Virus record (IMG/VR): IMGVR_UViG_3300046691_000106
Location: 1-49,242 of that record
Reading direction: 5' to 3' (one strand)
DNA length: 49,242 nt
Origin: a virus
In this document: one piece after another, positions 7,426-15,179 of the stretch
Layout of the letters: each line of letters starts with the position of its first letter
Position numbering within the stretch: position 1 is the stretch's first letter
The notes under the pieces: model-generated
What the model was told of the DNA's origin: nothing
Database searches by the model: none
The model's input: the letters and a program-made list of their open reading frames with translations, nothing else
Program-made: the position numbers and the translations under genes

Positions 7426-7610
7426 TTCCCTTCCTCCCGCTCACCATCAGCCCGCATGGCGTCGATGGCGTATTGATGAATTTCCCGCGCCATTGCCAGC
7501 GCGGCGCTTGGTGACAAGTGGGTTTGAGGCAATCGGTGAAGGCTGATGCGATGACTGCCATCAGTGCCAACGAAAACGGTGGCTTTGACCATTCGAACTG
7601 GTTCAGGCAT
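7422..7610 (-). CDS. Small protein of unknown function
   Basis: This 62-residue ORF starts at ATG 7610 with AGGGA seven bases upstream; a longer version from 7631 has no ribosome site. Its stop overlaps the next start by ATGA, so it is translated with the Lar-like gene. It has a beta-like N-terminus (KATVFVGTDGSHRISLHRL) and a helical C-terminus. I do not recognise a family. Two GTAACC palindromes lie just upstream. Confidence 0.6.
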   Translation of the reverse strand: MPEPVRMVKATVFVGTDGSHRISLHRLPQTHLSPSAALAMAREIHQYAIDAMRADGEREEGK

Positions 7611-7622
7611 GGCGATATCCCT

Positions 7623-7668
7623 GTAACCCATTCAGGTTACTTTTCGAGATGTAACCTCTGGAGGTTAC
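7623..7668. promoter_or_regulatory. Two tandem GTAACC-N6-GGTTAC palindromes
   Basis: Two 18-base inverted repeats with identical six-base arms lie at 7623-7640 and 7651-7668, repeating every 28 bases. The second extends to eight-base arms (GTAACCTC/GAGGTTAC). They fill most of the gap between the methyltransferase stop and the next gene of the operon. Tandem identical palindromes suggest a dimeric regulator's operator or paired RNA hairpins controlling the downstream genes. Confidence 0.6.
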
Positions 7669-7679
7669 TTTGGGGTTGG

Positions 7680-9344
7680 TCAGACTTGTTTCAGCAGGCG
7701 TTGGCCGAGCCAGCGCACGACGGGGACGGCCTTGCTGTTGCCGATCGCTTTGTAGCGCGGACCGTCCGGGCACTCTGTGGCGGGCTTGCCGCGCCAGGGG
7801 ATCAGGGTGTAGTCGTCGGGGAAGCCTTGCAGCCGCTCGCACTCAACCGGAGTGAGGCGCCGAACTGATGCGCCAATCTGGGCGGACGGAATTCCTTGCC
7901 CGGCCTTGCCGCCGCCGGTGCTGAGCGCGCCGGCAATCCTGCCATCGCCGTTTTCATATCGAAGTTCAGCGCGAGAGTTCTCAGCGAATGCCGCGACAAT
8001 TGGCTGGCCGCGCCCAGTGCCGTCCTCACTTCCATCAAATCCCTCAGCCTTAAGCGTGTGAGTCACCTCCCCAGTAATGCACACAGCGACCTGGCCGCCG
8101 GCGTTGGCATGGCTTCCGCTATGGTTCATTGCCCGCAGGGTGAGCGAGAGCGATCCGGCGTCGGCGCCATGATCCTTGCAGCTGAAGGCGAGGATGGCGT
8201 TTTCTTGACCGTGATTGCGCCCGAGCGGGTGAGCCTTGTCTTGTATGACATCGGGGTCCTGCGTGCCGTGCACAACCAGAAGGCCTGCTTCGGCATCTTG
8301 TTGGGTTGCGCTGCCTGCGGCTTTGCCGCTGGATTGAAGCGTGCCGGCCACCAGATGGTTTACCATCCCGTGATCAACGTCCGCTCCGCCGTCAGTGCTG
8401 CGCAGCGTGCCAGCGACATCCCGATTTGGTTGAACGAAGAACGTCTCGCTTTCGATGTCCATGCGAGTGTCTTTCGCCGTGAGCGTGGCCGATCGCTCGA
8501 TCGAGCTTCCCAGGCTGTGGCCACCGAACGCCGGGATGCCGCCGAACATTGTCACCGCTGGGCCTTCATCACCCTCGCAGTTCATGCAGCCGTAGTGACC
8601 AAGCTCTTCAGGGAAGATGTGTCCGCATCCGCACTGGAGCGCAGGGCCGAAAGGAGCTGTTCCGGTAACGTCTTGCCCCTCGCCTCGGCGCGGCGCAGTA
8701 TCCCGGCGCACGCCTTCGCGCTCAAAAAGTACCTCAAGGGGATCGAACCCTCTTCGAGCACTTGCGACAACGAACACACGGCGCCGTCGTTGGGCCAGGC
8801 CGAAATATTGGGCGTCCAGGATCCGCCACGCGACTGTTCTTTTGGGTCCATACACACAACCAGCGTCTGTCCAACGCTTCCCTGAAGGCTGCAGCTCGCA
8901 GTCTTCCCCAGCAAGCGCACCAAGAAAGCATCCGAAGGCGTTTTGCTTATCGGAAAGGACTCCGGGGACGTTTTCCCAGACGACGACGCACTCGTCATCG
9001 CCTCGGGCTGTTCGAACATGGTCAACTGCATCTGCGAGCTCCACATATTTGATGGTGAGGCCGCCGCGCGGGTCCAGCAGGCCCTGGCGCATGCCGGCCA
9101 CGCTGAAGGCTTGGCAGGGTGTACCGCCGACAAGCACTGGCGGCGCCTTGATCTTCCCGGCAAGCACCAGGGCGGCGAGCTTGGTCATGTCGCCGTGGTT
9201 CTTCACCTTCGGGTAATGGTGTGCCAGGACGGCGGAGGGGAAGGGCTCAATCTCGGCGAACCAGACCGGGTTCATGCCCAGCGGGTGCCAGGCAGCCGAA
9301 GCCGCCTCGATCCCCGAACAAACGGAGCCGTATTCGATCTGCAT
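7680..9344 (-). CDS. C5-cytosine DNA methyltransferase
   Basis: The 554-residue enzyme has the ordered motifs of cytosine-5 methyltransferases: motif I near the N-terminus (SVCSGIEAAS), motif IV GGTPCQ with catalytic Cys77, motif VI ENV in VVWENVPGV, motif VIII QRRRRVF, a very long variable target-recognition region, and motifs IX-X near the end (RLTPVECERLQGFP, GNSKAVP). It transfers methyl from S-adenosylmethionine to a cytosine in a sequence unknown here. GAGGA precedes ATG 9344. No partner endonuclease is present, so it is an orphan enzyme, probably protecting phage DNA from host restriction. Confidence 0.92.
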   Translation of the reverse strand: MQIEYGSVCSGIEAASAAWHPLGMNPVWFAEIEPFPSAVLAHHYPKVKNHGDMTKLAALVLAGKIKAPPVLVGGTPCQAFSVAGMRQGLLDPRGGLTIKYVELADAVDHVRTARGDDECVVVWENVPGVLSDKQNAFGCFLGALAGEDCELQPSGKRWTDAGCVYGPKRTVAWRILDAQYFGLAQRRRRVFVVASARRGFDPLEVLFEREGVRRDTAPRRGEGQDVTGTAPFGPALQCGCGHIFPEELGHYGCMNCEGDEGPAVTMFGGIPAFGGHSLGSSIERSATLTAKDTRMDIESETFFVQPNRDVAGTLRSTDGGADVDHGMVNHLVAGTLQSSGKAAGSATQQDAEAGLLVVHGTQDPDVIQDKAHPLGRNHGQENAILAFSCKDHGADAGSLSLTLRAMNHSGSHANAGGQVAVCITGEVTHTLKAEGFDGSEDGTGRGQPIVAAFAENSRAELRYENGDGRIAGALSTGGGKAGQGIPSAQIGASVRRLTPVECERLQGFPDDYTLIPWRGKPATECPDGPRYKAIGNSKAVPVVRWLGQRLLKQV

Positions 9345-9389
9345 AGGATCCTCGCCAGTGGCGTGATTAAAAGTTGGGAAGGGGATGTT

Positions 9390-10526
9390 TCAGGCCGCGG
9401 GCGTGGCGTCGTGGAACACATCCATCTGCGCCGCGCCATCAAGCCAGGCAGCGTCGATTCGCGCTCTGGCCATTGCCGCGTATTCAGGATTCAGCTCACA
9501 CAGGATCGACCGGCGGCCTTCCTGCATTGATACCAGCGACGTGGTACCGGCACCGCCAAATGGGTCGAGCACTGTCCCGCCGCGTGGTGCGCCTGCCAGA
9601 ATGCAAGGCCTGATCAAGTCGGGCGGGAATGTGGCGAAGTGGGCGCCCTTGAAGCTGTGGGTTGCAACGGTCCAGACACTGCGCTTGTTGCGGGTCAAAA
9701 GATCCCAGCTGCTCGGCTCCCGATCTGGGCGGTGCGTGCCTTTGCTCTGGCCTGGTATCGCCTGCTCGCGCTTAGAGCCTTCGCGCTGAAAGCTGTCACG
9801 ATTGCTCCTGGCTGACCCGTCTTTGTGGAATGTTCCGTGTCCGCCTTCGCCGGTCGAGGTGTCCCAGCCGGCGGGGACAGTAACTCGCGGCTTCGGTACC
9901 GCGTCAAATCCGTGGCCGAATCCCACGCCTGATGGCGTCGGCCCATAAGCGGCCGGCTCGCGAATCGCCTGCATATCGCAGTGGTACCGGCGCGACTTAC
10001 TGAGCAGAAACAGATACTCATGAGCCTTTGTGCAGCGATCCCGTGTCGACTCCGGCATTGGGTTCGGCTTGTGCCAGATGATGTCCTGACGTAGATACCA
10101 GCCATCGTCCTGCAAAGCGAAGGCCAGGCGCCACGGTATGCCCATCAGGTCCTTAGGCTTGTACTCGGCGTGCGTGGTCGCCTTGGCCTTGCGCTGACTC
10201 GCCATTACCTGCCGTTGGCTGATCGTCGAGACACCAACGCCCATATCGTCCCGCCCATGCGCGCCCCAGCTGCCGGCGTAGCTGTCGCCCATGTTCACCC
10301 AGGCGGTGCCATCGTCGCGGAGTACTCGCCGCACTTCGCGGAAGACGTCGACCAGCCGGACGATGAACTCAGCCGGAGTTTCCTCCAGACCGATCTGGCC
10401 CTCGACGCCGTAATCACGCAGACCGAAGTAGGGCGGGCTTGTAACGCAGGTGTGAACTGACTTTTCCGGCAGCGTCCGCATCATCTCGATGCAGTCGCCG
10501 ACCAGAATCTGGTGCTGCTGGCTCAT
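9390..10526 (-). CDS. DNA N4-cytosine or N6-adenine methyltransferase
   Basis: The 378-residue protein has the catalytic motif TSPPYFGLRDY near residue 30 and the AdoMet-binding motif DPFGGAGTT near the C-terminus. This order (catalytic before binding) marks the beta class of amino-methyltransferases. SPPY leans toward N4-methylcytosine but does not exclude N6-methyladenine. The target-recognition region lies between the motifs, rich in charged residues. It sits directly upstream of the C5 methyltransferase in the same operon, and again no nuclease is near. Confidence 0.9.
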   Translation of the reverse strand: MSQQHQILVGDCIEMMRTLPEKSVHTCVTSPPYFGLRDYGVEGQIGLEETPAEFIVRLVDVFREVRRVLRDDGTAWVNMGDSYAGSWGAHGRDDMGVGVSTISQRQVMASQRKAKATTHAEYKPKDLMGIPWRLAFALQDDGWYLRQDIIWHKPNPMPESTRDRCTKAHEYLFLLSKSRRYHCDMQAIREPAAYGPTPSGVGFGHGFDAVPKPRVTVPAGWDTSTGEGGHGTFHKDGSARSNRDSFQREGSKREQAIPGQSKGTHRPDREPSSWDLLTRNKRSVWTVATHSFKGAHFATFPPDLIRPCILAGAPRGGTVLDPFGGAGTTSLVSMQEGRRSILCELNPEYAAMARARIDAAWLDGAAQMDVFHDATPAA

Positions 10527-10588
10527 GGTTCGATTCCATGCGGTTGGGAATGGCCTACGCTTACCTCTCCACAGGAAGGGAGAAGGTC

Positions 10589-10795
10589 ATGAGCGAGAAC
10601 CGGGAATTGGCCCTATCTATCGCGCTTGAAGCTGTACTGAACGCAGCGCGCGAGCTTCACGTTGATGTCGATGAGCTTTGCGAGCAGGCAATTGGGTCGC
10701 TGACGTTTCTGCCTAAGAGCGTCTCGCCATCTGTTGTGGCTGCTATCCGAGAGATCGAGGTTGCAGCTGATGGGCTCGAGTTCGGTGGCGAATAG
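10589..10795 (+). CDS. Small plus-strand protein of unknown function
   Basis: The 68-residue acidic, helical protein begins MSENRELALS; ATG 10589 has GGAG six bases upstream, better than the longer start at 10538. It is read opposite to the surrounding leftward operon, beginning 63 bases from the divergent methyltransferase start. I do not recognise a family. With the next gene it forms a two-gene rightward island. Confidence 0.6.
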   Translation: MSENRELALSIALEAVLNAARELHVDVDELCEQAIGSLTFLPKSVSPSVVAAIREIEVAADGLEFGGE

Positions 10796-10850
10796 GTTGG
10801 TGGTGGGCTATACGTGGTGACCGGCATGGGGCCGGCTTAAGGAGTGAGAA

Positions 10851-11060
10851 ATGACTGAGGAATATAAAAAGGTCTTGGGCATACCAGCGGAAAACACACT
10901 GGTTGAAATTGCCTCAAGCCGCGAGCAGCGAAAAGGACAGGACGCAGACCTGTACACGTTCAACGAACTCAACCCGGCAGGCGAGGTTGTAGCAACGCAC
11001 AATATCCGGGATACGATGTCAGTCTATCCGCCTCAGACACGCAGAATTATTGTGGAATGA
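10851..11060 (+). CDS. Small plus-strand protein of unknown function
   Basis: The 69-residue product has a well-placed AAGGAG before its ATG, so it is probably translated. It is polar with a short C-terminal beta-like segment (RRIIVE) and no recognisable domain. It follows the previous small gene on the same strand, and its 3' end overlaps the convergent minus-strand gene by 14 bases. Its opposite orientation within an early operon suggests an independently expressed accessory gene. Confidence 0.65.
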   Translation: MTEEYKKVLGIPAENTLVEIASSREQRKGQDADLYTFNELNPAGEVVATHNIRDTMSVYPPQTRRIIVE

Positions 11061-11373
11061 TCACCTCGTCTCCGGGGTCATTTCGAATCATTAGCATGCT
11101 TTTCTGATCAAATAGTCGCGCCACATTTTGTTTGACCACGAAAACGTGGCGCGGCGCAGCAAGGAAGGGCGCAGAGCCTTTCGGGCCAAGGCCATGCAGG
11201 TGATGAATCATCAGTGTCATTGCCTCGCCTTGTTCCTCTATGCCGTGCCACTCCATCAGCTCAGCGAGCGCTGTCCGCGTACCTTCCATGGCATGCATCC
11301 GAAGTTCTTCCGAACCTTTCGCTTTCCGCTTGTTTGCAGCCTTTGCGCTGCGGTCTGCCTGGCTGGCCGCCAT
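11047..11373 (-). CDS. Phage protein of unknown function
   Basis: The 108-residue protein has a Lys/Ala-rich N-terminus (AANKRKAKG) and a C-terminal part with MTLMIHHLHGLG and EVIIPQ. I do not recognise the family. Its start lies in GTGATG overlapping the upstream stop, with GAGGG at good distance, so translation is coupled. Part of its coding sequence is one copy of the CGCGCCAC/GTGGCGCG palindrome, which reads as Ala-Pro-Arg and Val-Ala-Arg. Confidence 0.65.
   Translation of the reverse strand: MAASQADRSAKAANKRKAKGSEELRMHAMEGTRTALAELMEWHGIEEQGEAMTLMIHHLHGLGPKGSAPFLAAPRHVFVVKQNVARLFDQKSMLMIRNDPGDEVIIPQ
11115..11155. repeat. Palindromic element CGCGCCAC/GTGGCGCG, copy 1
   Basis: CGCGCCAC at 11117-11124 and GTGGCGCG at 11146-11153 form an inverted repeat with a 21-base spacer. 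It lies inside the minus-strand gene at 11047-11373. Near-identical arms with similar spacers occur at 20676-20711 and 26183-26219. Read on the minus strand, its spacer keeps the same W-rich edges as the other copies. Confidence 0.8.
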
Positions 11374-11789
11374 CACGCTGCCCTCTGTGCTGCCACAAAC
11401 GCCTCGGCCTCATACTCCTGTACCGACAGCCTGACTATCTGATGCGGGGCCTTCGAGGTGGCGCACATGTACAGGATCTTCTTCAGTCCAGCGTGTTTGG
11501 CACGACTGCCCACCTCGGCCAGCACCTCCTTGAGCTTGACCGGCGAGTCGTGAATTTCTGCGGCCAGCGCCATGATCAGCAGCACGTCCAGCCCATCCAG
11601 CGGGCGACGTTCGGCACGCCACCAGACATGCGAGGCGCCTATTGCACCACGCTCACGAGCAACCTTGCCTTGGGTTTCAAGCTCAACCAGGTCAGCGCGA
11701 ACTGCCTGAATGGTCATCCCGGATGATTCGGCCAGCATCTTCGCTGTCATGCCTTCGGGGCGGGTGAGATATCGCCAGATTGGAGTCAT
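11373..11789 (-). CDS. Winged-helix DNA-binding protein
   Basis: The 138-residue protein begins with a winged-helix-like segment, about residues 10-60, in which LAESSGMTIQAVRADLVELE forms the recognition region and GKVARERG the wing. The C-terminal half is helical and ends in Ala-rich sequence. It probably binds DNA as an early regulator or recombination helper. It is in the leftward operon and overlaps the next gene at GTGATG. The function beyond DNA binding is unknown. Confidence 0.6.
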   Translation of the reverse strand: MTPIWRYLTRPEGMTAKMLAESSGMTIQAVRADLVELETQGKVARERGAIGASHVWWRAERRPLDGLDVLLIMALAAEIHDSPVKLKEVLAEVGSRAKHAGLKKILYMCATSKAPHQIVRLSVQEYEAEAFVAAQRAA

Positions 11790-11867
11790 GTTGAATACCG
11801 CTTGGAAGTAGGTGTATGTGTTCGGCCCTTCGCCGCGTTCTGGCGGCGAAGTTCGGCTTCATTCGTT

Positions 11868-12326
11868 TCATGCTGCGCGTGCCTGCTGCCAGACGCCCAT
11901 CGCTGTGAATACGGCGTTGGCCTCAGCCTCCGACAAGCTCACGTCGTCCGGTATGGCTATCCACCCTGATCCGATCACATGTTTCTGGTTGGCTGACGCA
12001 CATATCTCGGCGTGCCTCTCGATCATCATCTGTTCGAGCTGCTCCAGCCGGTGCACACCTTCAGTGGTGAACTCGGTGGCTTTGCTGTACTGGGCGCCGC
12101 TGGGCTCTTGGCAGAAAACCGCGATATGCACAGTCCAACGGTGTGCGATGTCGCACAGGGCATCGACAACTGGCAGGCTGCGGATCTGCTTGCAGTTCTT
12201 CCAGTTGAGCATCACCTGCCGGTCTGGCGGTTCAACATCAACCACGGCGGCGTGATTGGTCCGCACCAGGGCGCGGCGGGCACGATCGATTTGAACTCGC
12301 CTGTTGCAGGGCTTGCGCTTGCTCAT
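11868..12326 (-). CDS. Phage protein of unknown function
   Basis: The 152-residue product has a basic N-terminus (MSKRKPCNRRVQIDRARRALV) that could contact nucleic acid, and an acidic helical C-terminus. A central part mentions Cys and Trp residues (NWKNCKQ, HRWTVHIAVF) without a known zinc motif. It overlaps the upstream gene by ATGA. I do not recognise the family. A gap of 78 bases to the next gene holds no clear signal. Confidence 0.6.
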   Translation of the reverse strand: MSKRKPCNRRVQIDRARRALVRTNHAAVVDVEPPDRQVMLNWKNCKQIRSLPVVDALCDIAHRWTVHIAVFCQEPSGAQYSKATEFTTEGVHRLEQLEQMMIERHAEICASANQKHVIGSGWIAIPDDVSLSEAEANAVFTAMGVWQQARAA

Positions 12327-12904
12327 GCTGGCATCACCCAGGTGTTGCCGCCATTCTTGGGAAAGTCGATTTCGTACTTGGCGATCAGACGGTAGAACTT
12401 GCCGGTGCCGATACCCATCCGCTTGATCGTCTGATGACGGCAGATGCCAAGGTCTCTATAGGCCCTGATTCTTTCCGCACAGATCAGATCCTGAGATTCG
12501 TCAACCAACTTTGAGGGTGTTTTCGGCTGCAGATCCCTCGGCTTGCCGTGCATGCCAGCGAGAAATCTGAATCCGTGCCGGTACGCGATGCAGTGAAGCT
12601 GGTTGGTGGACAGTCGAACCTCCTCCGCCACCTGAACGCAGGTCATTGTTTCAGCCATCACGACGATACGATCGATCAGTTCCTGAGGATGACTGCGCGG
12701 CGGGCGGCCAAGCTTCTTCTCTTCCTTCGGCCTGGTGACCTTCTGAGGCGCTTCGATGTGTTTGGCGACCGGACGTGGCTTGCATTCCAAGGGCGGTGCG
12801 CTTTCGATCACCCCGCCATGACGCAGGAACTCATCTACCTGTGCGTTGAGGATTGCGGATTGGAGGCTGTTGTACTGGACCATGCTGATTTCAAGACTGA
12901 TCAT
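12323..12904 (-). CDS. Putative DNA-binding protein with two helix-turn-helix segments
   Basis: The 193-residue protein has an AT-hook-like KKLGRPPRSHP at about residue 85, then two helix-turn-helix-like stretches: MTCVQVAEEVRLSTNQLHCIA and LGICRHQTIKRMGIGTGKFY. The latter resembles recombinase/resolvase-type recognition helices. GGGAG lies before ATG 12904. It probably acts as an early transcription factor. It is first in a run of three genes, separated from the SSB-like gene by a hairpin. Confidence 0.6.
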   Translation of the reverse strand: MISLEISMVQYNSLQSAILNAQVDEFLRHGGVIESAPPLECKPRPVAKHIEAPQKVTRPKEEKKLGRPPRSHPQELIDRIVVMAETMTCVQVAEEVRLSTNQLHCIAYRHGFRFLAGMHGKPRDLQPKTPSKLVDESQDLICAERIRAYRDLGICRHQTIKRMGIGTGKFYRLIAKYEIDFPKNGGNTWVMPA

Positions 12905-12928
12905 TTCAGGCTCCCGAAATAAAGAGGC

Positions 12929-12946
12929 CCCAGTTACTGGGCCATG
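12929..12946 (-). terminator. Weak hairpin between early genes
   Basis: On the minus strand GGCCCAGT pairs with ACTGGGGCC with one bulged G, followed by TCTTTATTT. It lies between the SSB-like gene and the next gene and may attenuate leftward transcription. Confidence 0.4.
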
Positions 12947-12963
12947 CCGAAATCGCGGATTGA

Positions 12964-13617
12964 TTAATCGAATGGGATGTCGTCCCAGTCGTCAGGCGGT
13001 GTTGATTGGTCATGCGCCTGGCCGCCATAGCCCGAAGTCTGACCGCCTTTAGGCCGACGATCGATCAGGGGTTTTGCCATAACTGCCTGAACCATCTTTT
13101 CGAGCTTCGCTGGCGTTGTGACCTTCGCCAGGATCTCGCTGGCCGTCTTCTCGCTTTCGGCGGAGAACGGAGCGTAGATGGTCGGGCGCGGCAGTCCTTT
13201 TTCGCTGTTCTTCTCGATCTCCATCTGAATCAGTAGGCCGATAGGTTTGTTCATCAGCGAAGGAAATCCGGAAACCTGCACCTTTTCGCGCTGTTTGGAT
13301 TCGTTGTTCCACTTCTCCACGGTGACCTGCGCCGGATCACCCGAACTGTTCAGCTTGAAGCAAGCCAAAATCGCGCTGACAGTCTGCACGCCGCCGTTGT
13401 TGGCCTGCTGTTGTCCATCTTTCAGGTAGCTGGTGTTGATATAGAACTGCGCTTCGCTACCTCCTTCGGTCTTGAACGTCAGCCCAAGACCTACCGACCC
13501 GGTCTGACCATTCACAAGCTCTGCGCGGGTGAAGGCCCCGATGTATTTGCCAGCCTCGTCGATGAAGGCCGATTTGTTGTCAGCAGCGCACGCGGCGTTG
13601 CGATCGAGATTGAACAT
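12964..13617 (-). CDS. Phage single-stranded DNA-binding-like protein
   Basis: The 217-residue product ends in an acidic tail DDWDDIPFD that closely resembles the C-terminal tip (DDIPF) through which bacterial SSB proteins recruit partners. A Gly-rich linker (KGGQTSGYGGQ) precedes the tail, as in SSB. The N-terminal 130 residues are beta-rich and fit an OB-fold-type binding domain, though the fold is inferred. It lies next to a Sak4-like ATPase, a pairing common in phage recombination modules. AAGGA precedes the start. Confidence 0.75.
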   Translation of the reverse strand: MFNLDRNAACAADNKSAFIDEAGKYIGAFTRAELVNGQTGSVGLGLTFKTEGGSEAQFYINTSYLKDGQQQANNGGVQTVSAILACFKLNSSGDPAQVTVEKWNNESKQREKVQVSGFPSLMNKPIGLLIQMEIEKNSEKGLPRPTIYAPFSAESEKTASEILAKVTTPAKLEKMVQAVMAKPLIDRRPKGGQTSGYGGQAHDQSTPPDDWDDIPFD

Positions 13618-13628
13618 TCGTGGGTTCC

Positions 13629-14267
13629 TTATGCAGCCTTGAGGGTGGGGATTTCGTAGTAGGAGCAGATCGCGGCATCAACTGCAGCCAGGTCGTTGTC
13701 GACGAAGGGATCGTCGAACATGCCCATTGGGGCCTTGGTTGTGTCTGAGCCGTTGTTGCGGGTGCTGAAGAGGTGCTGGCCGTCCTGAACCACAGCCCGA
13801 AGCACAATGGTAACCATGCCTTCGAGGGTGATTTTCTCGTCCAGCATCTTGCCGATCGTCTTCATCTTCACCTGGCCAGAATCGGTTTCCTCGGTATGGC
13901 TGAGGATGTAGACGCGAACGTCTTCGGGCAGCCGAAGAAGGGCCTCGAAAATGTTCCAGGTGTGCCGGCCGATTTCGGTGAATTTATCGAACCCCTTTTC
14001 CTCACTACGACGCATGAACTCGTTGGCGAGGATGTACTGGAAGTCGTCGATTACGATGACCTTGCGTCCGGCCTTGTCTGCCGCTTGGGCGCGGGCGATG
14101 ACGTGCTGCCAGTTGTCGGTGACGTAGGGCTTCCACGCCTTCGCCTCGCGAAATGGCAGAGGCTTGGGGATCACTTGGATGAGCGCAGAAAGGGAAGGGC
14201 TCAGGCTGCGCAGTGAAGAGCTTTTGCCACTGCCTGATTTGCCCAGGATTAGCGTTACAGTTGCCAT
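13629..14267 (-). CDS. Sak4-like RecA-fold recombination ATPase
   Basis: The 212-residue protein carries Walker A GKSGSGKSS at residues 9-17 and a Walker B VIVIDDFQ near residue 75. The length and context match Sak4-type phage nucleotide-binding proteins, which are short RecA-like enzymes that stimulate single-strand annealing together with a phage SSB. ATG 14267 was chosen because the Walker A then lies at the usual position; the track to 14306 would add an unrelated leader. It lies directly upstream of the SSB-like gene. Confidence 0.8.
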   Translation of the reverse strand: MATVTLILGKSGSGKSSSLRSLSPSLSALIQVIPKPLPFREAKAWKPYVTDNWQHVIARAQAADKAGRKVIVIDDFQYILANEFMRRSEEKGFDKFTEIGRHTWNIFEALLRLPEDVRVYILSHTEETDSGQVKMKTIGKMLDEKITLEGMVTIVLRAVVQDGQHLFSTRNNGSDTTKAPMGMFDDPFVDNDLAAVDAAICSYYEIPTLKAA

Positions 14268-14277
14268 GTCGTTGGCC

Positions 14278-14418
14278 TCAGTGGTGACTGTCAAATTCCC
14301 GCTCAATCTTGCGGGCTTCGTCTTCGTACTCTTTTCGGTCGTCGCCAGTGAATTGCTCAGGCGTGAACGAACCGACCGTTGCCCAGTCCAGGTGGGCAGC
14401 CATGCGTGGTGAAATCAT
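14278..14418 (-). CDS. Small acidic protein
   Basis: This 46-residue ORF (starting MISPRMAAHLDWATV) lies tightly between the Sak4-like gene and a small membrane-protein gene, ten bases apart on each side. It is rich in Asp/Glu and Lys. No strong ribosome site is visible, so it may depend on coupling. I do not recognise a family. Confidence 0.45.
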   Translation of the reverse strand: MISPRMAAHLDWATVGSFTPEQFTGDDRKEYEDEARKIEREFDSHH

Positions 14419-14427
14419 GGGTATGTC

Positions 14428-14544
14428 TCAGGATGTGATGCGGTCTGCGAGTGCCAGACACAGCATCAGAATGGTGAAGGCGGCGAGTACTGGGAAAGAT
14501 CCGCGCCAGAAGACCAGACGGCGACGGCGCTGAGTGGCGGTCAT
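14428..14544 (-). CDS. Small single-span membrane protein
   Basis: The 38-residue product has a basic start (MTATQRRRRLVFWRG) followed by a hydrophobic segment FPVLAAFTILMLCLALA, the pattern of a one-pass inner-membrane peptide with its N-terminus inside. Its start overlaps the upstream stop by ATGA. The function is unknown. Confidence 0.55.
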   Translation of the reverse strand: MTATQRRRRLVFWRGSFPVLAAFTILMLCLALADRITS

Positions 14545-14675
14545 GACACCCTCGCAATCAACATTCCCCGCCGATTCTCGATGCGTATCTGCCTCGGTAA
14601 TGCGGCGACCATAAAAAAGCCCTGATTCACCAGGGCTTGAACAAGTGCCGCACGGTTGCGCGCGATGATCGTCAT
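14541..14675 (-). CDS. Small protein of unknown function
   Basis: This 44-residue ORF begins MTIIARNRAALVQALV and has a strong AGGAGG ribosome site. It overlaps its neighbours on both sides by ATGA, which strongly supports translation. It is basic and partly hydrophobic. The mRNA contains a stem (CCCTG...CAGGG) within it. No family is recognised. Confidence 0.6.
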   Translation of the reverse strand: MTIIARNRAALVQALVNQGFFMVAALPRQIRIENRRGMLIARVS

Positions 14676-14899
14676 ACCGAACCTCCTTGCTTGGCGAGAA
14701 CGTCCTCCATCTGCCCCATGGCGATGCGCAGGCGGCCTGGCAGCTCAGCAAGTCGCTTTGCTTCGGCAGCCTTGCGGCGTTCTTGGAGTGGATCAGGACC
14801 GTAGTTGAACCAGTTGTCTTCTGCGCCACCCAGAGAACTTCCGTCCATTCGGTCATCAAGCAAACGCGCCTGGGCGCTGTCCGCGTAACTCGTGCTCAT
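14672..14899 (-). CDS. Small protein of unknown function
   Basis: The 75-residue product starts MSTSYADSAQARLL, has a WFNYG segment and a charged helical C-terminus. It is linked to both neighbours by ATGA overlaps. I do not recognise a family. Confidence 0.6.
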   Translation of the reverse strand: MSTSYADSAQARLLDDRMDGSSLGGAEDNWFNYGPDPLQERRKAAEAKRLAELPGRLRIAMGQMEDVLAKQGGSV

Positions 14900-15126
14900 G
14901 ATGCGACGCTCAGTCGGCCATGTGTATGGGCGTAGACCAAGGCTTCGACATGGGCTATTTCGCGGAACAGATCCGAGTAATCGGTGGGGCTGATGACATT
15001 CCCCTCAAGCAAGCCCTCAATCCAGCCGAAGGCCCGGGCAATGAGTTCGCGCGCCACCAGGGAGAACTCTGGTTTCTGCGCTCGGGCGAGAAGATTTTCG
15101 AAACGTCTGCGTTGGAATTCGTACAT
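14896..15126 (-). CDS. Small helical protein of unknown function
   Basis: The 76-residue protein begins MYEFQRRRFENLLARAQ at ATG 15126, which has GGAGG seven to eight bases upstream. A longer form from GTG 15180 has no ribosome site, so the shorter start is better supported. The protein is mostly helical with a mix of acidic and basic residues. Its stop overlaps the next start by ATGA. Confidence 0.65.
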   Translation of the reverse strand: MYEFQRRRFENLLARAQKPEFSLVARELIARAFGWIEGLLEGNVISPTDYSDLFREIAHVEALVYAHTHGRLSVAS

Positions 15127-15179
15127 GGTCGCCTCCGTGGCGAGCTGAGAAATTCGGCGGGATAAAAAGGATTTATTCA

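Noticed and set aside
7896-8885. Long plus-strand frame (329 codons) over the C5 methyltransferase
   Set aside because: It lies wholly antisense to a gene with all expected methyltransferase motifs and has no ribosome site or recognisable domain.
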